64,000 nt of DNA, from assembly GCA_032622095.1 (NCBI GenBank), contig CP136061.1, positions 51,163,762 to 51,227,761 on the forward strand, in the 5' to 3' direction. The translations under genes were made by a program, and so were the position numbers. This DNA comes from Siphonodentalium dalli. Lineage: Eukaryota > Mollusca > Scaphopoda > Gadilida > Siphonodentaliidae. Under the pieces are notes generated by a model. That model was not told the origin of the DNA. It worked only from the letters and a program-made list of their open reading frames with translations, and made no database searches. Positions 56,546-64,000 of the stretch are shown piece after piece (the first letter of the stretch is position 1; the number at the start of each line of letters is the position of its first letter).

Positions 56546-56914
56546 ATGAACTTTGGAACGGAAATATCGTTCACCCACTTATTGTTCAACATAATTATTG
56601 TTGCCATACATGTATTCCAATGTCATTATATTTATACCCTTTATGTGATCACACTCATGTTACCTCATCATGCCAATGATCTTTCAAGCATAACGGATAA
56701 CCATATTCATTCATTCATTCATAATGCAAATGGCTTCAACATATACATAGATATACATATTCAATTTATACCATTTTTCCTGACGACCACACGTCGTAAC
56801 TTATATGCACAAGCAACCCTTGAATCAACTCAACTCATTGTCCTAGCATACCGAAGTATTCAACCCCTAGATTTTAACACCAATAGTCAAAATTTGAAAA
56901 TAAGGGGGACCCTA
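56546..56914 (+). pseudogene. Post-pol open frame, part 2, with hydrophobic segment (unknown)
   Basis: The frame runs 56546-57016 and crosses into the 3' LTR. Residues ~10-45 contain a strongly hydrophobic stretch (LLFNIIIVAIHVFQ), compatible with a membrane segment. No conserved family is recognised. The frame's last third is LTR sequence, so any real protein would end at or before the LTR. An env-like remnant is one reading, weakly supported. Confidence 0.25.
56896..56910 (+). promoter_or_regulatory. Polypurine tract
   Basis: gaaaataagggggac lies a few bases before the 3' LTR. A purine-rich run in this place primes plus-strand DNA synthesis in LTR retrotransposons. Confidence 0.75.
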
Positions 56915-57417
56915 TGTAAAGTAACGCACCCCTATCCATTATCTTATTCAAGGGACGTGATGGTACATATAAAATATATCTATCTAAACTTAGGGATGGG
57001 AAGACAGGGAATATAATTGAACTATAGTGACCCCAACCAACTTCCAAAGGTCAGGACTTGGAGAGACCACGACCTGTGAGGAATGCGAACATTAACACAA
57101 AGAGAAAGTCTGATGCAACAGACATCAGATCAGGCCTCAGTCAAACGTCGGTCACATATACAAGAGATATCGCTAATGACCCACAAAGTCATTAGTGTAT
57201 ATATAAACCCTACATTAATCTACTCTTCAATGAGTTTTGGCTCTTCAGACATATTTGGCAGATGCCAACATCGGCTCGCTAATTAATAAGCGACGCCTTC
57301 TTTCCATGGCATCCAAGATTGATTCACCATTATGTATTGTTACCTACACCTTGCTGCTTACCACATTATGGTAGATGTATATAAAATTTATACAGAGAAC
57401 AGTCTTATTCCTTCACA
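56915..57417 (+). repeat. 3' LTR (503 bp, uninterrupted)
   Basis: Begins TGTA and ends CACA, followed by GAAG (target duplication). It contains the 89 bp (57104-57192) lost from the 5' LTR, and a TATATAAA promoter at about 57198-57207. Compared with the 5' LTR parts there are roughly 23 substitutions in 414 aligned bases by eye (5-6%) and no indels. Confidence 0.93.
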
Positions 57418-57421
57418 GAAG

Positions 57422-59454
57422 ATTAAACATGGAACCTGTGATTAGTTCCCTATTTGGAGATTGCGAGTCTCAAATAGAGTTAGATGCCACTATTCATGAC
57501 TACGAAATATTCAAGGCAATCGATAATTTGAAAAATAACAAAGCCCCGGGGGAGGATGAAATCACTAATGAGTTAATAAAAGAAACCAAATTTATAATTG
57601 TACCGATATATAGAAAATTATTTAATGTAATATTGGACACTGGAATTTTCCCAGAAAGTTGGACAATTGGTATAATACAGCCGCTATATAAAAATAAAGG
57701 CGACCGATCGAAACCAGACTCTTATCGTGGTATAACATTATTGAGTTCTCTGTGTAAAGTTTTTACTGTGTTAGTTAACTCGCGACTGCGAACTTTTACC
57801 GACCGAATTAATACGATAACAGAATGTCAGAGTGGATTCAGAAAGCACCGCCCAACAGCAGACAATATTTTTATCTTGTATGCCTTGATTGCACTTTTTC
57901 TTAAAAAGAAGAAGAGACTTTTTTGTGCGTTCATTGATTTGAGAAAAGCATTTGATATGGTTTGTAGGGAAGGTTTGATGATAAAACTTTTGAGGAGTAA
58001 CATTGGTGGGAAAATATTTAGGGTTATTCAAGGGATGTATAAGGGAATAAAGTCGTGTATTAAAGCTGGGAATTACAAATCCGATTATTTTTCTTGCAAT
58101 ATCGGTGTACAACGTATACGTCTTTCCCCTTTTCTATTCACCATATTCTTAAATTACCTTGAAGAATTTTTGAATGATTGCTGTATAGAGGGCTTACCAC
58201 ACGTAGGAGGGATGTCTGATGATAAATTCGATGATTATTTAAAAATACTGTGCATGTTGTATGCCTATGACACGGTGTTATTCTCCGAGTCACCACAGGG
58301 GATTCAGAGAGCACTAGATGCATACAATGATTATACGGTATCTTGGAAGTTGGACATAAATGTGGATAAAAGTTAAATTATGATATTTGGCAGTAGAAAG
58401 CTGAACGATACTTTTAGGTTTACTATAAATGATAAAGATATTGATATTGTCGACTCTTTCTGCTATTTGGGAATATATTTGTATTCGAATGGACGCTTCT
58501 GTAGGTCGATTGAACGTATAAAAACTGTTGGTAACAAATCTGTTTATGGGCTATTACATAAGACGGCGAAGATCAACTTGTCACCTGATTTGACATACAA
58601 ACTGTTCAACAGCATGATAGTACCACTACTGCTTTATGGAAGCGAAGTGTGGGGATTTGAGAATACCGCATGTCTCGAGACTGCACTTGCAATTCATTAA
58701 ATATACACTTTGTATGAAATCGAGCACTCCGACGTATATGGTCTATGGAGAGACAGGTAGATACCCACTGAACATACACATAAGAAAGCGGATGCTTGCT
58801 TTTTGGTCGCGTTTAGTTTCTGGCCAATGTTCGGCATTGGCAAGAAAGTTATATAATCTTTTGAGAGAAATGGATAAAAACGATTACTTGGGTAACAGAT
58901 CGATAGCATGGATAAGCGAAATAAGATATATATTATCAAGTGTGGGATGGGGAGAAATTTGGAGATCACAGCATCCTCTTAGTAAATTAGAACTCGGAAT
59001 ATTTAAGGAATTGAGTAGAACACGTTTTGTTGAACAATGGAAAAATTATACGGTCTTGTAGAGGCCAATTTTATGGACAATTTAATATGAACTTCGGCAT
59101 ATAAAAATATCTATCGATTCTACCATTGGGATTATTAGCGTGTTTAACAAGAATAAGAACAGCGAACCACAGGCTACCGATAGAAACAGAAAGATGGGAT
59201 AAATCAAAAACGAAAAAGGGCAAAACAACTCATTCAAAAGAGTGTCAATTCTGTAAATCGCAAACTGGTGATGAATACCATTTCATATTAGTTTGCCCAG
59301 AATTCAGAATTTTAAGATACATATATTTGCCAGGGAAGTATTATGACTTCCCAACTAAAGACACATTATATGCGTTACTTAATGAGGAAAATGAATATAT
59401 TTTGAAGAATTTTGCGATTTATATCAAATTAGGTATGCAGAAATACATATGATG
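57422..59454 (+). pseudogene. LINE ORF2, 3' part: reverse transcriptase and C-terminus
   Basis: Continuation of the LINE at 36955-37270. RT motifs in order: KNNKAPGEDEITNELIK, IIQPLYKNKGDRSKPDSYRG, ITLLSSLCKVF, QSGFRKHRPTADNIF, CAFIDLRKAFDMV (first catalytic Asp) and LSPFLFTIFLNYLEEFL. The YxDD box is YAYDT, so the second Asp has changed to Tyr. A TAA at 58374 and frameshifts near 58640-58700 and 59060-59125 break the frame. The end (59126-59452) carries a C-x2-C ... GDEYHFILVCPEF zinc-like module typical of LINE C-termini. The copy cannot make an active RT. Confidence 0.92.
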
Positions 59455-59942
59455 ATAGTAGAGGCGACGATTAAGATGATATTTTAAGTTCAATGATGAC
59501 GAATACCATAAAGACGACGAGGACGACAATGATGTTGGAGTTGCTGGTAATCACGACGATGAGAGTGACGAAGATGAAATGGTGGGCCGACAAATATATA
59601 GCAATGACGATGATGATGATGTCGACGATGATGATTTAGATGTTGACGACAAAAATGAGGATGATAATGCATGTTGGTGATGACGATGACGATGATGATG
59701 ATGACGATGATGCGACGAATGTGACGATGATGATGAAATTGACGACAAAGACTATGATGGGCGGTGATGACGATGAAGACAACGGATGTGATGACGACGT
59801 TGATGACGACTATAATGACGATGGCGATAACAATGTGGTTGTAGGACGATGAACATGATGACGATGACGACGACGATGACGACGATGATGACGACGATGA
59901 CGATGACGACGACGACGACGATGATGATGATGATGATTACAC
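59455..59942 (+). repeat. GAT/GAC imperfect trinucleotide microsatellite
   Basis: Nearly 490 bp of gatgacgacgatgatgatga-type repeats with interruptions, inside the LINE 3' UTR. Acidic (Asp-rich) plus-strand and His/Ser- or Val/Ile-rich minus-strand frames are artefacts of the repeat. Confidence 0.93.
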
Positions 59943-60063
59943 AAACAAAGGACCCGAATTCGATGGCCAAATGTCACTATGTACATACACTGTAAATATG
60001 TTATATAACGCTATATTTTGTGCACAATAGTACGATTGAGTTATCAATAAAGCATCACATCAC
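59943..60063 (+). mobile_element. LINE 3' end with polyadenylation signal
   Basis: After the microsatellite, an AT-rich 3' UTR leads to caataaagcatcacatcaca. The AATAAA-like signal and short (ATCAC)n tail mark a plausible LINE 3' terminus near 60063. Confidence 0.6.
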
Positions 60064-60568
60064 ATTAATTGGTAAGGATTTCTTACGTGTTTTTATTTCT
60101 TATGTTTTAGGATTAAAATTGTCTATGTCTGGCTCAGTTCATATTGTTCTTATCTATACCGAAAGATTTACTATTATTGAAACTTTAAAACAAATTTGGT
60201 GGTCAAAACAAGATAATAAGTGACTAAATACAGTTCCGCGATGATATGTAAAAATAGATTTATCGTCTGCAAAGTACCATCATTGTGGCAGTGCTACATC
60301 TGAGTGTGATCTGTTTACAGACATTTCTGGTAAATTCACAGTGAACACCCTTGAGATAGGAATTGTTCGGTTTGGGTTTGTGCTGTCGAATACGATTGTT
60401 ACCAGGAAGAGTTTTCCTCACACTTAATAGTTACATGGCATAAGTTATGGGTGGGTGTGCCTTCAATGCATATATTAATATTACCTATACTATGTATATG
60501 AAAGGTCAGCCAACCACAGTGTCCCCGACAACGTGGCAAGTCGATTAAAAAAAAGAAATAAAAAAAAA
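60064..60568. other. Unannotated stretch
   Basis: No gene or repeat recognised. Confidence 0.4.
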
Positions 60569-61100
60569 TGTTGACATTTTTTAAGTCGAAAAGGGTTAAT
60601 AACTCCCTAAAAAAAAAAAAATCCGTCATCTATATACATGTTGCACATTTCCAATATATGGTTAACAATACTCTGACGTTTCAATTATCTACGATCAAAA
60701 CTTTAGGAGGAGTTGATTACACCATGAAGGTACCCTCATACAGAAAATTCTAAAAAATGTTGAAATTTTCGAAAAGGGTTAATAACTCTGTCAAAAAATG
60801 ATTTTTCCGTCATATATACACATGTGACACATCTTCAATATATGGGCAACAATATTCTGAAGTTTCAAATTTCTAGGATGAAAACTGTAGGAGGCGTTGA
60901 TTGCACCGTGAAGGTATCCGCATACTGAAAATTATAAAAAATGTTGAGATTTTCTAAGTGGAAAAGGATTAATAACTCCGTCAACAAATAATTTGTCCGT
61001 CATCTATATACAAGCTGCACATCTTCAATATATGGGCAACAATATTCTGAAGTTTCGACTCTCTGAGATGAAATATGTAAGAGATGATTACACCATGAAT
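60569..61100 (+). repeat. Tandem repeat, three ~186-bp units
   Basis: Units begin with atgttga.attttt at about 60569, 60757 and 60941. Each contains gaaaagggttaataactcc, ccgtcat.tatatacat, cttcaatatatgggcaacaa and ttgattacaccatgaaggta. Confidence 0.9.
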
Positions 61101-61107
61101 GTACTCA

Positions 61108-61165
61108 AAAGTGTGACGGACGGACGAACGGTACGACGGACGAACGGACGGGCGGAAACGTTTCT
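61108..61165 (+). repeat. GGAC-type short tandem run
   Basis: gacggacggacgaacggt and following acggacgaacggacggg, just downstream of the 186-bp array, which it probably terminates as part of the same element. Confidence 0.8.
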
Positions 61166-61313
61166 ATAGCCCCCCTTATCTTTCAGAACGTCGGGGGACA
61201 ACAATTGTGTGCCTGTTAATGTGATTTGTTTCGTGCATTAGTAATCAAATTTGTACTCTTAAAACAATAGATACTCCAGAGTACATACGTAGGTTCTGAA
61301 CTTGTCCCGTGGG

Positions 61314-61412
61314 GAGTACCTAATTGTTGGTACTCTGGAGTACCTAATTGTTGGTACTCTGAAGTACCAAATATTGTTGGTACTGTGATACCAAATTTTG
61401 TTGGTACTCTGA
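61314..61412 (+). repeat. Short tandem repeat ggtactctg.agtacc
   Basis: The unit ggtactctggagtacc + taattgtt recurs four times with changes, over the 3' end of the minus-strand ORF at 61344-61745. Confidence 0.88.
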
Positions 61413-61745
61413 ACCCACGAACAAGTCATAAATGGCTGAACCACGAAAATTGATACCAACGATTTTAAAGCCATTCACATTATTTGTTTTTGTTGCTGTT
61501 TTTATTAATTCATCCCGCAGTTCCTCTGATGCTACTGTTAACTTCATGGGTCGCATTTTACCCTCCATTGTCATCTCAATACGATAGGAAGACTGGATTT
61601 GTTCTGGCTTTCCAGTTGTGGTTTCGATGAAGACTTGAACATCCATCCAGATGAATAGTAGATCGTTCCAGTGTATAATTTTATAACTGGATGGGAGAAT
61701 GCATTTAGTGTAACACGGATTGACGTAACATATTTCAAGATGCAC
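61344..61745 (-). CDS. Unassigned ORF, possible LINE ORF1 fragment
   Basis: 133 codons on the minus strand. The central part (GKMRPMKLTVASEELRDELI and GFKIVGINFRG) loosely recalls the RRM-like segment of LINE ORF1 proteins, where RPLKV and a following helix are common, but the match is weak. The last ~30 codons are the short tandem repeat at 61314-61412. It may also be a host exon fragment. Confidence 0.25.
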   Translation of the reverse strand: MHLEICYVNPCYTKCILPSSYKIIHWNDLLFIWMDVQVFIETTTGKPEQIQSSYRIEMTMEGKMRPMKLTVASEELRDELIKTATKTNNVNGFKIVGINFRGSAIYDLFVGSEYQQNLVSQYQQYLVLQSTNN

Positions 61746-61840
61746 AATGTTTACTCATATATATCGACATGTGGCCGTTCTACCAAGAACCTGATGCTGC
61801 GGCGACGATGTGAAAATTATGTTCAATTCGCTACGTCAAC

Positions 61841-62270
61841 TCTGTTCGTGATATACAAGAGGGTCACCAATAGGGATATTGATAAGATACTCATATACTG
61901 CACGAGGGGGGGGGGGGGGGTTGAAGTCCAGACACTTATATCAAGAGTCTGGCGATGTGGTGTCGATTTTATAATTCCGTTGGTCGATTCGCTACGTCAT
62001 ATTATAATTGTTATATGAACATATAGCCCTGTCTGTTCTCGACATGTAAGAGGTCCATCAATACCCGATGTACTCACATGCTGCACCCGAGTGAGGAGTT
62101 TGTAGTCCAGACACTTATATCAAGGGGCTGTTGATGTCGTGTCGATATGAGAATCCAATTGGTCGATAGCTCCTACGTTATAACATGCTAACTCTCTTAA
62201 CCGACCATCCGATCTATTCGCGATATATAAGAGGGACATCAATAACGATATTGCTATAACATTACACCAC
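61841..62270 (+). repeat. Tandem repeat, three ~185-bp units
   Basis: Units begin with ctgttcgtgatatacaagag near 61843, ctgttctcgacatgtaagag near 62035 and ctattcgcgatatataagag near 62214. The first two also share gtccagacacttatatcaag and gtgtcgat. A G-run (about 61906-61920) sits in the first unit. Confidence 0.85.
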
Positions 62271-62639
62271 AGAAACAGTGCAGCGGCCAAACGCCAAAAG
62301 TGATCGGGTACCCCTACCCACGGTAGAACAAGTTGAACTAATTTTTTTGAAAGGATAAATATATATTGTTCACGAAAATGGTAGTGAAAAATAACGGAAT
62401 CGGAGGTGGCTATTGTCAAATCGATCATGAACGATACCCACCAGTGACTTTCCAGAAATTAACGATTTTGGTAAGGCGAGCCCTGTGGCTAAGTCCTAAC
62501 TTATTTGCCGATATTGTTGGTGTTATAAATACTACAGAATACCATGTCTCTACATGATTGGAAAACGGTGTTGGTTAGTTTGGATTTTCATGCCATTTGG
62601 AGCCGAAACATTTATTTGTTGCTGAAAAATCGCTCTTTT
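62271..62639. other. Unannotated stretch
   Basis: No recognisable gene. Confidence 0.35.
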
Positions 62640-63165
62640 TCACAGAAATATATTGTCCAAACATTAACATTCAAACGGATATTGCAATAATGCCAAAATA
62701 TATAATCCACATGGTGAAGTAGTTATCTGATAAGCATATGCAGAAAGAGGAAAACAATTTGGACGGTTTGCGAGATACTGGATATTAGCTACCCCTCTCT
62801 AAAAGTTGCTAATCACTTACATATTTGATAACGACTTTACAATATATTTTCTAATTGATCTCAATGGGACCCAATATAAATCTTGTACTGAAAGGTTGAT
62901 CTATATATACCGTTTAATTGATCACATATGTGTTCAGGCTGCCAGACCCCCAGTTACAACAACATAATTTATTGATAACTGGTAATTTTGCTGGTATTAA
63001 CATCGATTTTGTGGTACTGAAATATGTGTTCGAAACAGCACATGACAAACTATATAATTTATATGGCCCAGTAGTTATCTGGACATGATATGTAGAAAGA
63101 ACTGGACATAAATTGAACGGTTTTCGAGATATTGGATTTTAGCTACCGCTCCCCCGAACACGCTT
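62640..63165 (+). repeat. Two diverged ~350-bp tandem units
   Basis: The blocks agtagttatctg, atatg.agaaagaa, ggac.gtttgcgagatactgg and atattagctacc near 62717-62795 recur near 63071-63150. Confidence 0.7.
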
Positions 63166-63514
63166 TTGGTCGAACAAATGGGGGTTGACTATTTAGAGTA
63201 ACATGAACGGAACGAGGAACGGGACCAACTTCCGAGTAACGAAATAACTATTTGAAGTAATAGGAGCGGTGAATCAAAATTTATTTAAAAAAAACGAAAC
63301 GTGCGCACAATGACTCATATGAGCCAACTCACGACTTTTCAGGCGTCGCTCTTTAACAGGTGTCTTCACTGTGGACCGCGCCATGAAACGAAATAACGGA
63401 TAAGAGTCCATTATCTGCTTATTTCAGAATCAAATAACCACATGATGTACTCTTTTCACATTATAGGTCGATTATGTGCGTATTGCCGCGAGGATATGTT
63501 GCCCACCATAGGAC
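63166..63514. other. Unannotated stretch
   Basis: No recognisable gene. Confidence 0.35.
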
Positions 63515-63555
63515 CCACCATCATAGCACATTAGCAGGACCATTTGGTCAGGAGT
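63515..63555 (-). repeat. Fragment of the 18117-18225 dispersed repeat
   Basis: catcatagcacattagcagg followed by accatttggtcagg matches the right part of 18117-18235. Confidence 0.65.
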
Positions 63556-63839
63556 GGAGTTGGTTGCCCACGACAGTTGTGGTTGGTGAACAGACGATTG
63601 AGCGTTGTCATCAGAGCTATCTTTATTAAATCGAAGCGCGTTCTCTGCAGCCATTGTTCTGTGAATGCCTTCGAACATTCGGGAAGCTTTATCCAAACAC
63701 ATCCGTTTTATAGCGTGGATAAACTAATAGCTGTCGGAAATAAATTCTTTATCGCTCTTTCATAAAAGTATTGTGGTCGGAGAAACAGTTCACCGAATAC
63801 AGGTAGTGTGGTCTATTTAGACCAAGTGAACTCTGTCGA

Positions 63840-63960
63840 GGACGAGTTCTTTGCATGGAGTGTGGTCTGTTCTGGAGCTAAGCAAACATACTGTTGCTGT
63901 GTGATCGGGAAGGTGTTACACACGAGTGCCCTGATATATTGTGTGCTACTGTTCTAAAAA
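63840..63960 (+). ncRNA. Possible 5S-rRNA-like fragment or SINE head
   Basis: ggAGCTAAGCAaac (about 63876-63889), then GATCGGGA about 18 bp later and TGCCCTG about 16 bp after that. Order and spacing resemble the internal promoter (A box, intermediate element, C box) of 5S rRNA. The rest does not match 5S well, so a decayed 5S-derived SINE is the most that can be suggested. Confidence 0.25.
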
Positions 63961-64000
63961 GATCAGTTTTATTTATTCTACCACTGAGCGAACTACACTG

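Larger units (their letters stand above)
37271..57417 (+). mobile_element. Ty3/gypsy LTR retrotransposon, ~20 kb with nested insertions
   Basis: The full element is bounded by LTRs beginning TGTA and ending CACA, and by a 4-bp duplication GAAG on each side. Order: 5' LTR (split), leader, gag, protease, RT, RNase H, integrase, post-pol region, polypurine tract, 3' LTR. RNase H before integrase is the Ty3/gypsy gene order. Three later insertions enlarge it: a 2868-bp mosaic in the 5' LTR, a 2602-bp CACTA-type element in RT and a 4849-bp palindrome after pol. Subtracting these leaves about 9.8 kb. All coding regions carry stops or frameshifts, so this copy is dead. Confidence 0.93.

Noticed and set aside
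59640-59852. Asp-rich open frame (poly-Asp protein)
   Set aside because: It is a translation of the GAT/GAC microsatellite; equally repetitive His/Ser and Val/Ile frames are open on the other strand.

Overview
The window looks like repeat-rich, AT-rich nuclear DNA of an invertebrate animal, most likely a mollusc or another lophotrochozoan. I infer this from the high density of TACATGTA-type palindromes, the Helitron-like elements with 'gaccttgacc' minisatellites and CTAG ends, the abundant inverted-repeat (MITE) elements, and decayed LINEs of at least two kinds next to a Ty3/gypsy element. Nothing bacterial is present: there are no operons, ribosome-binding sites or long intact genes. I cannot name a species.

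No complete host gene was found. The only non-repeat stretches that read like host coding sequence are two weak exon candidates, 34778-35050 (+) and 26262-26440 (-). Almost every other recognisable stretch is a transposable element or a tandem or inverted repeat.

Layout. 1-8.4 kb: mostly featureless AT-rich DNA with a Helitron-like element (4.35-5.09 kb), small tandem duplications and a short palindrome (5.70-5.85 kb). 8.4-11.5 kb: two decayed LINE ORF2 copies arranged head to head. 11.7-14.6 kb: tandem repeats, a second Helitron-like element inserted in one copy of a locally duplicated segment, and a CCTGGGT hairpin minisatellite. 15.9-23.7 kb: a MITE-rich block with two PIF/Harbinger-type MITEs, a larger element with the same kind of ends, two Tc1/mariner-type palindromic MITEs and a 938-bp TTAA foldback. 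24.4-33.3 kb: a LINE 3' fragment (-), a ~48-bp minisatellite, a CGTTTCGGCACC hairpin, an 876-bp nested palindrome, a 16-bp minisatellite and a 639-bp TTAA-type MITE. 34.2-34.6 kb: a tRNA-derived SINE.

36.9-60.06 kb is one nested stack. A LINE ORF2 (36.96 to 60.06 kb) was split by a ~20-kb Ty3/gypsy LTR retrotransposon (37271-57417) that left a 4-bp GAAG target duplication. The gypsy element carries decayed gag, protease, RT, RNase H and integrase. It was itself invaded by a 2.6-kb CACTA-type element inside RT (43937-46538, TSD TCC), by a 4.85-kb giant palindrome (50391-55239, TA flanks), and by a 2.87-kb mosaic that replaced 89 bp of its 5' LTR and carries an inverted copy of its own integrase. 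Without these insertions it would be about 9.8 kb. 60.5-63.9 kb holds several 185-350 bp tandem arrays, a small (-) ORF of unknown origin and a possible 5S-like fragment.

All calls come from reading the sequence by eye, without database search. Coordinates of element ends are exact only where terminal repeats and target-site duplications are described.
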